Below, one piece after another: positions 1-8,350 of a DNA stretch of 64,000 nucleotides (position 1 is the first letter of the stretch; every line of letters starts with the position of its first letter). Position numbers and translations under genes: made by a program. Source of the stretch: Modicisalibacter sp033446685 (GTDB taxonomy: Bacteria; Pseudomonadota; Gammaproteobacteria; Pseudomonadales; Halomonadaceae); the NCBI RefSeq assembly GCF_033446685.1, contig NZ_JAWQLY010000007.1, positions 201,257 through 265,256 of the forward strand. Reading direction: 5' to 3'. The notes beneath the pieces were generated by a model that did not search any database, was not told the DNA's origin, and worked only from the letters and a program-made list of their open reading frames with translations.

Positions 1-9
1 CTGGTCGCC

Positions 10-732
10 ATGCGCAGCAAGCCGGCCAGCGCCGGCCGGCTTTCGGGGAGGGAACGGACCTTTTCCATTCTAGGGGGCTGTCTGTGCGTCGGACTCGGGA
101 TGCGCCGCCACGGCATCGGTCGGCTGGCGCATCTCGTCGTAGGCGGCATGCTCCTCTCTCGCGGCGCGGCTGGTTATTGCAGCGCCAAGAAGGCGCTGTC
201 GGCGAATTCCTACGAGCAGGACATGGCCGACGCGCACGACTGGAAGAGTGCCAAGGTGACGTCGCGCAGCGTGACCATCGACAAGCCGCGTGAGGAGATC
301 TACCGCTTCTGGCGGGATTTCACCAACCTCGCCCAGTTCATGAAGCATATCGAGCGGGTCGACGTCATCGACGCTCGTCGTTCTCACTGGGTGGCGAGCC
401 CGGCGCCGGGCAAGCATCTCGAATGGGATGCCGAGATTACCGACGAACGCGAGAACGAATATATCGCCTGGCAGACCGAGGAGAACAGCGACATCCATCA
501 GGCCGGCTGGGTCAGCTTTCGCGATGCACCGCGGGGGCGGGGCACCGTGATCCAGGCGGTATTCGCCTATGAGCCGCCGGCGGGCTATGCCGGGCATGCG
601 GTGGCCAAGCTGCTGGGTAGGGACCCGGGCACCCAGACCGGCGACGACCTGCGCCGCCTGAAACAACTGCTGGAGATCGGCGAGATCACTACCAATGCCG
701 CCCGCCCCGGAGCACAGAGAGGAGGTCGCTGA
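10..732 (+). CDS. Membrane-anchored SRPBCC (polyketide cyclase/dehydrase-fold) protein
   Basis: The 240-residue product has an N-terminal segment (about residues 15-60) with two short glycine-rich hydrophobic stretches. It resembles the DUF2892/YgaP-like membrane module often fused to SRPBCC proteins, and ends in the typical RGAAGYCSAKKAL-like edge. A START/SRPBCC lipid-binding fold follows from about residue 85 to 225 (motifs IDKPREEIYRFWRDFTNL and LEWDAEITDERENEYIAW). The substrate is unknown. The stop overlaps the ATG of the following alcohol dehydrogenase by one base, so the two are translationally coupled and probably act together. The start lies 10 bases from the window edge, so a further upstream start cannot be excluded. 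Confidence 0.75.
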   Translation: MRSKPASAGRLSGRERTFSILGGCLCVGLGMRRHGIGRLAHLVVGGMLLSRGAAGYCSAKKALSANSYEQDMADAHDWKSAKVTSRSVTIDKPREEIYRFWRDFTNLAQFMKHIERVDVIDARRSHWVASPAPGKHLEWDAEITDERENEYIAWQTEENSDIHQAGWVSFRDAPRGRGTVIQAVFAYEPPAGYAGHAVAKLLGRDPGTQTGDDLRRLKQLLEIGEITTNAARPGAQRGGR

Positions 733-1901
733 TGCGCGCACTGACATGGCAAGGCACCGACAAGCTGAGTGTCGAAACCATCCCCGATCCCGAAATCGTC
801 AATCCCCGCGATGTCATCGTCCGCGTCACGATGTCGTCGGTCTGCGGCTCGGATCTGCATCTGCTCAACGGCTACGTGCCGACGATGAAGCCCGGGGACA
901 TACTGGGGCACGAATTCCTCGGCGAGATCGTGGAGGTGGGCAGCGCGGTATCCGGGCTGGCAAGAGGGGACCGGGTGATCACCGTATCGATCATCGGCTG
1001 CGGGCATTGCGAGCCCTGCCAGCGCCAGGAATTCTCCTGCTGCGACAACTCCAACCCCAACCCCGCGACGACGGAGGCGCTGTATGGCTATCCCTGCGCG
1101 GGCATCTTCGGCTACAGCCATGCCTTCGGCGGCTATGCCGGCAGCCACGCCACCTACGTCCGCGTGCCGTTCGCCGACGTCAATGTCTTCAAGGTGCCCG
1201 AGGGGGTCCGCGACGAGCAGGCGCTGTTCGTCTCCGATGCCGTGCCGACCGGCTATTACGGCGCCGACATTGCCGATATCGAGCCGGGCGACACCGTCGC
1301 CGTCTGGGGCTGTGGCGGCGTCGGGCAGATGGCGATGCGCAGCGCCTATCTGCTGGGTGCCGAACGGGTCATCGGCATCGACCGCTTTGCCGATCGTCTG
1401 GCACTGGCCAAGGACAAGGCCGGGGCCGAGGTGCTCGACTATACCCAGGTGGACGTGCACGAAGCGCTCGTCGAGCTGACCGGCGGTCGCGGGCCGGATC
1501 GCTGCATCGACTGCGTGGGGCTGGAAGCGCACACGCAAGGGGTGGAACAGCTCTATGACGCGACCAAGCAGAAGCTGTTCATGCAAACCGAACGGGGCGC
1601 CGCGCTGCGCCAGGCGATCCGCGCCTGTCGCAAGGGCGGCACGGTATCGGTGCTGGGCGTCTATGCCGGCCTGATGGACAAGTTCCCCATGGGGGCGATC
1701 GTCAACAAGGCGCTCAGCGTGCGCTCCGGCCAGCAGCCCGGCCAGCGCTATGTGGCGCGCATCTTCGAGCACATCCAGAAGGGCGAACTCGACCCCTCCT
1801 ACTTGTTGACTCACCCGATGAGTCTGGAGGAGTCGCCTCAGGGCTATACGATGTTCCGTGACAAGGAACAAGCGTGTCTGCGCGCGGTATTCATGCCTTG
1901 A
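732..1901 (+). CDS. Zinc-dependent medium-chain alcohol dehydrogenase
   Basis: This 389-residue MDR-superfamily enzyme has both zinc sites. Catalytic ligands are Cys38 and His60-Glu61 (SSVCGSD and LGHEFLGE); structural ligands are Cys90, Cys93, Cys96 and Cys104. The Rossmann motif GCGGVGQMA near residue 190 binds NAD(P). The length and the insert before the C terminus match the subgroup annotated as formaldehyde/alcohol dehydrogenase-like (FDH_like). It should oxidise an alcohol or adduct; the substrate cannot be read from sequence. GAGAGGAGG at 717-725 is the ribosome-binding site and the ATG overlaps the preceding stop by one base, so it forms an operon with the SRPBCC protein. Confidence 0.9.
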   Translation: MRALTWQGTDKLSVETIPDPEIVNPRDVIVRVTMSSVCGSDLHLLNGYVPTMKPGDILGHEFLGEIVEVGSAVSGLARGDRVITVSIIGCGHCEPCQRQEFSCCDNSNPNPATTEALYGYPCAGIFGYSHAFGGYAGSHATYVRVPFADVNVFKVPEGVRDEQALFVSDAVPTGYYGADIADIEPGDTVAVWGCGGVGQMAMRSAYLLGAERVIGIDRFADRLALAKDKAGAEVLDYTQVDVHEALVELTGGRGPDRCIDCVGLEAHTQGVEQLYDATKQKLFMQTERGAALRQAIRACRKGGTVSVLGVYAGLMDKFPMGAIVNKALSVRSGQQPGQRYVARIFEHIQKGELDPSYLLTHPMSLEESPQGYTMFRDKEQACLRAVFMP

Positions 1902-2008
1902 GATGATCGGCCGGCCTAGCCGTAATGCCCAGCCCTCTGGGCCTGGCGAACGCAGTAAGTGATAAACTGGCGCTGGGGTCAGGAAATCGAACGGGTCCAG
2001 AGGGCAGC

Positions 2009-2629
2009 ATGGCCAAGCGCAAGGGTGAAATTCGTCAGCGCAATGTCGAGAACATTCTGCTGGCGGCGGAGCAGGTGTTCGCCGAAAAGGGTTACGCCGG
2101 GGCCTCGATGGGCGAGATCGCTCAGCTGGCCCAGCTACCCAAGTCCAATGTGCATTACTATTTCTCGACCAAGGAAGAGCTGTACCGTGACGTATTGCTG
2201 GCGCTGCTCGAGGTCTGGAAGCAGGATGCGCTGTGCTTCGAGCTCTACGACGATCCGCGGGTGGTCCTGTCGACCTATATCCGCGCCAAGATGAATCACT
2301 CGCGCAACCGGGCCGCCGGTTCCAAGGTCTGGGCGGCCGAGGTGATGCAGGGCGGGGCGGTACTCGGCGCCAACCTGCGCAACAATCTTTACCAATGGGC
2401 CAAGCTCAAGGAAGCCAAGATTCGCGAGTGGATCGACGATGGCCGCATCCTGCCGGTCGAACCCTCCTACCTGTTGTACATGATCTGGTCGTCGACCCAG
2501 CATTACGCCGACTTCGATTACCAGATCTCCCTGCTCAACGACGATGCCCCTCTCGACGAACTGCAATTCGAGCGGGCGGTGCAGACGGTGACCAGTATCG
2601 TGCTGCGCGGAATCGGCCTGTCGCCGTGA
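2009..2629 (+). CDS. TetR-family regulator, RutR-like (YcdC C-terminal domain)
   Basis: The 206-residue protein has an N-terminal TetR helix-turn-helix (residues 10-55, with IAQLAQLPKSNVHYYFSTKE). Its C-terminal half carries the RutR/YcdC signature LLYMIWSSTQHYADF; E. coli RutR has an almost identical MIWASTQHYADF stretch. RutR-type proteins sense uracil and control pyrimidine use, so this is the probable regulator of the pyrimidine genes at 8.4-15.6 kb, although an amino-sugar cassette now lies between. I chose ATG 2009 because the TetR fold starts there; an in-frame ATG at 1925 would add 28 residues without family support. The binding site is inferred, see the palindromes at 13534 and 13790. 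Confidence 0.85.
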   Translation: MAKRKGEIRQRNVENILLAAEQVFAEKGYAGASMGEIAQLAQLPKSNVHYYFSTKEELYRDVLLALLEVWKQDALCFELYDDPRVVLSTYIRAKMNHSRNRAAGSKVWAAEVMQGGAVLGANLRNNLYQWAKLKEAKIREWIDDGRILPVEPSYLLYMIWSSTQHYADFDYQISLLNDDAPLDELQFERAVQTVTSIVLRGIGLSP

Positions 2630-2640
2630 CACCTAGTAGA

Positions 2641-2651
2641 CAGTCAGTTAG
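2641..2651. repeat. Left copy of 11-bp direct repeat CAGTCAGTTAG
   Basis: CAGTCAGTTAG occurs here, 12 bp after the tetR stop, and again exactly at 8102-8112. The two copies bracket the AT-richer amino-sugar cassette. They may mark insertion boundaries, or may be related half-operators, since both contain AGTCAG. Confidence 0.45.
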
Positions 2652-2708
2652 CGCCGTGGCGGGACGCGATACCGGTGGAAAAGCAGCCCCAGGCGGGGCT
2701 GCCAATAG

Positions 2709-3608
2709 TCAAGCTTTGGTTGGGAGGGGCTCTTTTTCCTCGCTGTAGACCATGAGGGTGGAGCCAACCAAGGCCAAGACAATACCGATGAAACTATAAA
2801 GTGATGGCAAGACGCCGTAAAAGGTGAGCGATAGGACGATCGTCAGCACCGGCGCTAGCGCATTGGTACACGGCGCGACGATTACAGCCTTGCCCCTGCT
2901 CAGCGCCATCACGAGAAACAGAGCGCCAAAAGCGTTCAGAAGCTGCGTGATCGTAGTGAGTGCAGGCGCCTGCCAAGGAAAGCCGAATGCGCTACCAGGC
3001 ATCATCCAGAATGCCACGGGAATAAGCAGAAAACCGCTGATGGTCATCCAGGCGAAAGTCGTTCCATCATTGACGCCGGCCAGCGACGCCCTTTTCATCA
3101 GAAATGCTTGTACACCCCAGCATATGCAAATAATGCTGGCCAACAGCAGCCAAGGTCCATAGTGCGTGCCCCCGGAAACTTCGCTAGGTAGCGAAAACAT
3201 GACGATGGCAATGAGGGCGGATAAAATGCCCAGCCCGCCGAGCGGTGTTATTCTTTCGCGTAGCAACACGAATGCCATGATGACCGTAATGGCGGGCGAT
3301 ATGGAAATGACCGGAAAGATCAGGTATGGAGGGCCGACGGTCAAAGCCTTGAACAGCAATAATTGCCCTCCAGCTCCGGTTAAGCCGATTGCTAGACCGT
3401 AGAGCGCCGCAATGCCCCGTCTGTCGAAGCTTTCTCTTCGTAGAGCTGCATAAGCGGGGATGAGCATGGTTATTGCCCAGATTATATAAACCATTTGATC
3501 TGGATAACCGTATTTTTCAGTGGGAAGGCCCGAAAAAGCGCCCCATACTCCCCAGAATAAAACTAATAAAAAAGTATAAAAAATCCAGCTTTTGTTATGC
3601 ATTGTCAT
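2709..3608 (-). CDS. DMT-superfamily (EamA) transporter
   Basis: The 299-residue protein is almost entirely hydrophobic, with about ten membrane segments arranged as two EamA halves (N-terminal half from IFYTFLLVLFWGVWGAFSG, second half from about residue 150). The length is normal for drug/metabolite transporters. It is the last gene of the minus-strand agaR-gatZ-agaS-kinase-DMT cassette, 28 bases after the kinase gene. No PTS or ABC component is present, so it is the only candidate in the cassette for moving the substrate amino sugar; direction of transport cannot be told. Base composition is visibly lower in GC than the flanks. Confidence 0.8.
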   Translation of the reverse strand: MTMHNKSWIFYTFLLVLFWGVWGAFSGLPTEKYGYPDQMVYIIWAITMLIPAYAALRRESFDRRGIAALYGLAIGLTGAGGQLLLFKALTVGPPYLIFPVISISPAITVIMAFVLLRERITPLGGLGILSALIAIVMFSLPSEVSGGTHYGPWLLLASIICICWGVQAFLMKRASLAGVNDGTTFAWMTISGFLLIPVAFWMMPGSAFGFPWQAPALTTITQLLNAFGALFLVMALSRGKAVIVAPCTNALAPVLTIVLSLTFYGVLPSLYSFIGIVLALVGSTLMVYSEEKEPLPTKA

Positions 3609-3636
3609 GCCCTATTGTTGGTTTGGTCGACGAGTT

Positions 3637-4578
3637 TCAGATTGACTTTATTTGGATTGGTATGTTTACCAGTTTTGCGGCATATAGTGCGGCTCCTACC
3701 GCGGGTGAATAAAGAGGGTCTCTAAGTTCATAGTTGGCTCCCAGTCCTGCCAGGTTTTTAGAAAAAGCCTCAAGTATCAGGCTGTCTCGAAAAACGCCAC
3801 CGGAATAAGAAACTGGAATCCTTTCAACTGTATCGAAGTTCAAGTTCCGGCGTGTCACATCAACGAGTTGAGCGAGTTCATAAGCACTATCACTCAGGAT
3901 TTTCAATGCATGTCGGTCGCCGAGATGAGCCGCATCGATGACGAGCGTGGCAAGTTCCGCAATGCGAGCCCGATCCGAATCCCATTGATTAATGATGATA
4001 TCAATTAGCTCAAGATCGTCTGTAAGCATCATCTTTTTGGAAATAAGATCGTATAGCGCTTCCTTTTCAAGGCGACCGTCACTCATCCGTGTAAAGACAT
4101 TCAGCCCACGGCAGGCAATCCAATAGGCTGAACCCTCGTCTCCGAATATTTCTCCCCAGCCGCCACAGCGAAAGCCATGCCCCCCGTTTTCGCCGTAAGT
4201 CATCGAACCGGTACCCGCTATGACATTGATACCGTCTTTTGCACCCAGGGATCCTGCCCACCCACAAATCATGTCGTTGCCGCACGTGTAGCGACGATGG
4301 CCCAGGATACGTTTGGGAATGTTATCGAGGGTGTCGATAACTTGTGGCCCCTCGCCATAGGCCGGTAGGCCGAAAAAGGCATGATCTATGTCATTAAGCG
4401 AGATTTCAGCTTCACGACAGATCTCACGGATACCATCGTCGAGAACGCGATGAACTTCATCCATGCCGACGGAAAGGTAATAGCAAGTAGATCTTTCGGC
4501 TGTCGCTATAACTTCTCCGCTGCTGCTCAATAGACAGAAGGCTGTTTTAGTTCCACCACCGTCGATACCCAAAAACAT
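3637..4578 (-). CDS. BadF/BadG/BcrA-type sugar kinase (N-acetylhexosamine kinase-like)
   Basis: This 313-residue protein of the ASKHA fold opens with the phosphate-binding loop MFLGIDGGGTKTAFCLL. It has the second loop VIAGTGSMTYG near residue 120 and the GWGEIFGDEGSAYW motif near 140 typical of N-acetylglucosamine kinase-like BadF/BcrA ATPases. It probably phosphorylates a free amino sugar after non-PTS uptake, giving the substrate for the neighbouring AgaS. It lies 21 bases downstream of agaS in the same operon. Sugar specificity (GlcNAc, GalNAc, galactosamine) is not readable from the sequence. Confidence 0.8.
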   Translation of the reverse strand: MFLGIDGGGTKTAFCLLSSSGEVIATAERSTCYYLSVGMDEVHRVLDDGIREICREAEISLNDIDHAFFGLPAYGEGPQVIDTLDNIPKRILGHRRYTCGNDMICGWAGSLGAKDGINVIAGTGSMTYGENGGHGFRCGGWGEIFGDEGSAYWIACRGLNVFTRMSDGRLEKEALYDLISKKMMLTDDLELIDIIINQWDSDRARIAELATLVIDAAHLGDRHALKILSDSAYELAQLVDVTRRNLNFDTVERIPVSYSGGVFRDSLILEAFSKNLAGLGANYELRDPLYSPAVGAALYAAKLVNIPIQIKSI

Positions 4579-4599
4579 AGTTGACTCCGGCCTTTGGCA

Positions 4600-5778
4600 T
4601 CAGATACCGAGTGTGCCGATCTCGAAAGGATGAATGGTCACACCTTGGACGACACGATTGACTTCCCCGGAGGGAAATGGATTGTCGGGAGTCTTGCCTA
4701 ACGCTAACGAACTGTGGAGAGCCAGCACTTGTGCATAGACGAGATAGGGGAACAGGAGTGCCCAGTCGCCGTCTTTACTGAGGCCGTTGGCTTTCCATAC
4801 TCCATCCAGGGAGTGCCCATCAAGTTCGCTGGCCGTAATGGCAATGACTGAACCGCTACCCGGCTGGTTCGCTAATTCTTCGAGTATGTCGAGATCGTAG
4901 CGCCGTGCGTAAGGGTCGTTGGACACGAAAACGAGGACAAGCGTCTTGTCATCCAGTAATGCTTTCGGGCCGTGGCGAAATCCAAGCGGCGTGTCGTTAT
5001 AGGAGAGCGTCATGCCGGCGGTCAGTTCGAGCATCTTGAGTGCCGATTCCTGGGCCAGGCTATTGAAGACACCACTGCCTAAATAGACGACACGCTGAAA
5101 CTTGTTCTCGGCTTGTTGCTTTATCGAATTCACAGCGGAAGTGAGGATGTCCTGGGTAGCAGAGATAATCCGCTCGACGACCTCTGCATGAACGCGCTCG
5201 GGAGACAGAGCGCCCAGGACGGCTAGCATCATGGCCGTCACGCTGGAGGTCATGGCAAAGCCTTGGTCGTCAGCCATGGCGGGCATCATGAGAACCAGGG
5301 ATCGTGCGTCAGCGTGGTGTTCTTGATGGAGCCGACCCTCCGGATTGCAGGTGATGATGAGGTGATAGCACTCACTCGAAAGCTTGTCGGCGAGTTGGGT
5401 CGCCGCGATGCTTTCAGGGCTGTTACCCGACCGGGCAAATGACACGAGGAGCACCGGGTGGGGCGCGGGGAAGCATTCTGCCGGCCGCGAAACGATGTCA
5501 GTGGTTGCCGCGGCTTCCACGGGACGCTCGAGAGAAGCGCTCAATACCGGTGTCAGCATCTTGCCGGCGAAGGCGGAAGTGCCTGCTCCGGTCAGAATGA
5601 TACGTAGCCCCTCCTTCTCGAGGATGGGTTTCAAAAAGGTATCGATCATTTCGCGATTTGAAGCCACGTAGCCGAAGACTTCGCGCCAGACGGTGGGCTG
5701 CTGGGTGATTTCTCTTACTGTATCCGCCGCACCCCGTGCCGAGGCTTCGTTGACAGAAAGAGGGAGAGCCGTTGTCAT
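4600..5778 (-). CDS. agaS: AgaS-like SIS-domain sugar-phosphate deaminase/isomerase
   Basis: The 392-residue protein has two SIS domains. The first is at about residues 45-190 (RIILTGAGTSAFAG, SFARSGNSPES). The second is at about 215-365, with LGSGVFNSLAQESALKMLEL and the active-site GFRHGPKALL seen in GlmS/AgaS enzymes. AgaS converts galactosamine-6-phosphate to tagatose-6-phosphate with ammonia release. Its ATG overlaps the gatZ-like stop by one base (TAATG), so translation is coupled. It sits between a tagatose-bisphosphate aldolase subunit homologue and a sugar kinase, which supports an amino-sugar role. Family assignment is firm; the exact sugar is inferred. Confidence 0.85.
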   Translation of the reverse strand: MTTALPLSVNEASARGAADTVREITQQPTVWREVFGYVASNREMIDTFLKPILEKEGLRIILTGAGTSAFAGKMLTPVLSASLERPVEAAATTDIVSRPAECFPAPHPVLLVSFARSGNSPESIAATQLADKLSSECYHLIITCNPEGRLHQEHHADARSLVLMMPAMADDQGFAMTSSVTAMMLAVLGALSPERVHAEVVERIISATQDILTSAVNSIKQQAENKFQRVVYLGSGVFNSLAQESALKMLELTAGMTLSYNDTPLGFRHGPKALLDDKTLVLVFVSNDPYARRYDLDILEELANQPGSGSVIAITASELDGHSLDGVWKANGLSKDGDWALLFPYLVYAQVLALHSSLALGKTPDNPFPSGEVNRVVQGVTIHPFEIGTLGI

Positions 5779-7079
5779 TAATGGGTTCCTTGTGAAGGTT
5801 TGGGAAGGCAGGCCGCCGCGTAATCGCGCAATACGTCGACGATATGATCGATAATTAGAGAGTGAGCCGTGGCTTCCAGCTCGTTTTCTCGAATACGCCT
5901 ATACTGATTTGGCATGTATTGGCTCAGTAACGGCAGTGGCAAGGGCGCTTTGTCGAGATTATCGATTAGTTTTTGCTGCGCTTCCTGAACCTGGGAGTCA
6001 GGCCAGTAATAGCGTATTCGGTCGCTTAGGCTGAAGCGCCGGGCAAAATAAATCTCTTCTGCACTGCCGTGATAATGGTTTTCCCAATAGGAGGGGGTTT
6101 CCTTCATCCGACGCTCGACAACGTCGCTGAGATTGGAGCGATCCTTTTTGTCGACCAGAATGTGCTCGATTTCCTCCAGAGCAAAGAGCGCCTCACGAAG
6201 GGCGAAGGTTAACCCGGGACCGACCTTTAGAATGGCAAAGTGGTCCTCTACCAGGTTGGCTAGTGAGGTTGGCGTTTGATAGTCGGTTGAATGTGCCTCG
6301 TACACTAGATTGGGTTCATTAGCGATCGCCTGTGAGAGGGCCTGGGCAGACTCGCGTCGATAATCGACAACGTTCTGATGATCGAACTCAACTCCCGGTT
6401 GAACGACGAGCCCGACCACTCGTGTCCATACCCGTTCAAGTCCTGCTTCTTGGAAGGCTTGGCGATGTGCGTCTAGCGTGGCTTGGGCGGCGGCTGGACT
6501 GGTGGGAATCACGCCATCCTCCAGCGATTCTTGAGCGCCGCCGGGCACGGGAACCTCCGTGCCGACGATATAGTGGATGTCACTCTTGTCGAAATGGGCA
6601 ATCGCGGTACGCTCGGCGATGGTGGCCAGACGGGCCGCCCGGGTGGCGACGACATCATCGCTAAGTGGCCGGGGGTCGTCTGAGCAGGACATGCTGCAGT
6701 CAAGGTGGATCTTGCCGAAGCCCGCGGAAACGTAGTGTTCAACCAGTATTTCGGCGTTCCGCATGGCTATCTCGGCGCTTTCACCTTGCCAACGATTGGG
6801 GCCCAGGTGATCGCCCCCTAAAATGATGCGTTCACGTTCCAGCCCGACTTTGTCGGCGATACTTCCCACGAATTCCCGGAAATCCGCAGGTGTCATTCCC
6901 GTATAACCGCCATTCTGGTCCACTTGATTCGATGTCGCTTCGATAAGCAGGGCGCTGCCCATCTGGTTGGCGTGCAGCATTGCCCCTTCAAGGACCAGTG
7001 GATGGGCGGAACATACTGAATAGATGCCGACGTTTTGCCCCTCCTTGTTTCTTCTTACGATGTCCTTTAAGCGCTGCAT
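5778..7079 (-). CDS. GatZ/KbaZ-like tagatose-1,6-bisphosphate aldolase subunit
   Basis: This 433-residue protein matches the GatZ/KbaZ/AgaZ family: N-terminal NVGIYSVCSAHPLVLEGAML, then RIILGGDHLGPNRWQGE and IHLDCSMSC. The family is non-catalytic in the classical aldolase (it stabilises GatY/KbaY), and a tagatose-6-phosphate kinase role has also been proposed for AgaZ. No catalytic GatY/KbaY subunit is encoded in the cassette, so it either partners a subunit elsewhere or has its own activity. It starts 28 bases after the regulator and overlaps agaS by one base. Confidence 0.85.
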   Translation of the reverse strand: MQRLKDIVRRNKEGQNVGIYSVCSAHPLVLEGAMLHANQMGSALLIEATSNQVDQNGGYTGMTPADFREFVGSIADKVGLERERIILGGDHLGPNRWQGESAEIAMRNAEILVEHYVSAGFGKIHLDCSMSCSDDPRPLSDDVVATRAARLATIAERTAIAHFDKSDIHYIVGTEVPVPGGAQESLEDGVIPTSPAAAQATLDAHRQAFQEAGLERVWTRVVGLVVQPGVEFDHQNVVDYRRESAQALSQAIANEPNLVYEAHSTDYQTPTSLANLVEDHFAILKVGPGLTFALREALFALEEIEHILVDKKDRSNLSDVVERRMKETPSYWENHYHGSAEEIYFARRFSLSDRIRYYWPDSQVQEAQQKLIDNLDKAPLPLPLLSQYMPNQYRRIRENELEATAHSLIIDHIVDVLRDYAAACLPKPSQGTH

Positions 7080-7106
7080 AAATACTCCTCGTCGGCAAAT
7101 AAGGTT

Positions 7107-7874
7107 TTACGAAACGATGATTTCGACGTCATGTTCGTCGTGAAGAAAGCGGACGTATTCATCAGGTATCCGGTTGTCCGTTACGAGTCGATCAATGCCA
7201 TCGGGATTGGTGACGAGATGGACGCTTTTCCTACCGATCTTGCTGGAGTCCGTGACAGCGATGATCTCATCGGAAATGGCTATCATCGCTCGATTCAATC
7301 TCGCTTCGTTTTCATGGTCGGTAGTCAAGCCACGGTTCATTTCAAGTGCATCCACGCCCAGGAAAAGCTTGTCAAAGCGATGGTTGGCGAGGCTTGACTC
7401 GGCTTGTGTCCCCGAGCAGGAAAGCGCTGTCTTGCGAAGGCGACCGCCCAACATAATTATTTCCACCCCCGGGGCGTGAGAAAGTTCCATTGCGATATCC
7501 AGACCATTCGTCATTACCAATAATGATTCGTGCTGCTTTAGATGCCGGGCTACTTCGAGTGTCGTCGTGCCGGCATCCAGAATGATCGACTCGCCATCCG
7601 AAACCAGCTTCGCGGCTGCCATGCCGATGCGTCCCTTGTCACTGCCATGCTTTTGGCGACGTTCGGCGAAGGCGATTTCAGCGGCCGTGTTCTGGCTAAG
7701 AACCACCGTGCCACGTAGCCGGGCGACATAGCCTGCCTCTTCCAGGAAGCGAAGGTCGCCGCGCATCGTTACCGTCGAGACATTGAAGAGTGCTGCCAAG
7801 TCATCGACCTTCGCTCTTTCGTGGATGGCCAAATGGCGGATGATTGATTCACGTCTTTCCTGTCCTGTGATCAT
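7107..7874 (-). CDS. agaR: DeoR-family transcriptional regulator, AgaR-like
   Basis: The 255-residue protein has a DeoR winged helix at residues 5-60 (RRESIIRHL, LFNVSTVTMRGDLRFLEE) and a DeoR sensor domain at about 75-235 with the sugar-phosphate signature DAGTTTLEVARHL. I chose ATG 7874 because AAAGGAT lies 8 bases upstream and the HTH begins at once; the longer reading to 7988 adds 38 unlikely residues. It is the first gene of the minus-strand cassette and probably represses its own operon, responding to a phosphorylated amino sugar. Candidate sites are the helically phased CTTTC repeats just upstream. Confidence 0.85.
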   Translation of the reverse strand: MITGQERRESIIRHLAIHERAKVDDLAALFNVSTVTMRGDLRFLEEAGYVARLRGTVVLSQNTAAEIAFAERRQKHGSDKGRIGMAAAKLVSDGESIILDAGTTTLEVARHLKQHESLLVMTNGLDIAMELSHAPGVEIIMLGGRLRKTALSCSGTQAESSLANHRFDKLFLGVDALEMNRGLTTDHENEARLNRAMIAISDEIIAVTDSSKIGRKSVHLVTNPDGIDRLVTDNRIPDEYVRFLHDEHDVEIIVS

Positions 7875-7884
7875 TCTTCGTATC

Positions 7885-7956
7885 CTTTCTATAAACAATA
7901 TATTTCTTTCGAAGTCTTTCGCAATGATGTATTTGGCTTTCTTTTGGTATCCTTTG
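7885..7956 (-). promoter_or_regulatory. Phased CTTTC repeats upstream of agaR (candidate DeoR operator)
   Basis: On the plus strand CTTTC starts at 7885, 7906, 7916 and 7937, spaced 21, 10 and 21 bases, with CTTTT at 7941 and CTTTG at 7952. The 7906 and 7916 copies lie inside the direct repeat TCTTTCG (7905-7911 and 7915-7921). T-rich direct repeats in helical phase are how DeoR-family AgaR sites are described. That this is the operator is inferred. Confidence 0.45.
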
Positions 7957-8093
7957 GTCGAATCTCGATAGACCGCACACGCCAACACCTGCCCATGGCA
8001 GGTGCTGGTCCGCTCGGCTACAGCGCTCGATCGAGGTGCCTGCGATCTTAACCGCAGCGCGATGGGGGAGCGATGGGCGCGGGTAATAGAGGT

Positions 8094-8108
8094 CTGACTT
8101 TCAGTCAG
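8094..8108. repeat. Inverted repeat CTGACT-ttc-AGTCAG
   Basis: A perfect 6-bp inverted repeat with a 3-base centre. Its arms match the TGACT/AGTCA arms of the palindromes at 13534 and 13790, though those have 4-base centres. It overlaps the right copy of the 11-bp repeat. It may be a TetR/RutR-type site or a remnant. Confidence 0.4.
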
Positions 8109-8112
8109 TTAG
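8102..8112. repeat. Right copy of 11-bp direct repeat CAGTCAGTTAG
   Basis: Exact match to 2641-2651. The match does not extend on either side. It lies where composition returns to high GC after the amino-sugar cassette. Confidence 0.45.
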
Positions 8113-8312
8113 GGGGCAGGCGGCGATATGGCAGGCGTCGAGTCGACAGGGCTTCGGCGATGGACGAGATAGCCGCGAAGGGCCATCGGGATGCGCCGGC
8201 CAGGATGGGCCCAGCCCATCTGGCCAGGGAGGCAATGTCACAGCTTCTTTGATCTGGCCGGGGGCCTGTCAGATGGGGCGCGGTTATGCTGGCGGTGGGC
8301 GTATGGGTTCGG

Positions 8313-8350
8313 CCCACCCTCTGGGCCCGGCATAGGGCCCAGAGGGTGGG
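8313..8350 (-). terminator. 16-bp perfect hairpin after preA
   Basis: CCCACCCTCTGGGCCC (8313-8328) is perfectly complementary to 8335-8350 with a 6-base loop, starting 10 bases after the preA stop. There is no T-run, so it may block exonucleases or be only part of a terminator. Confidence 0.6.
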
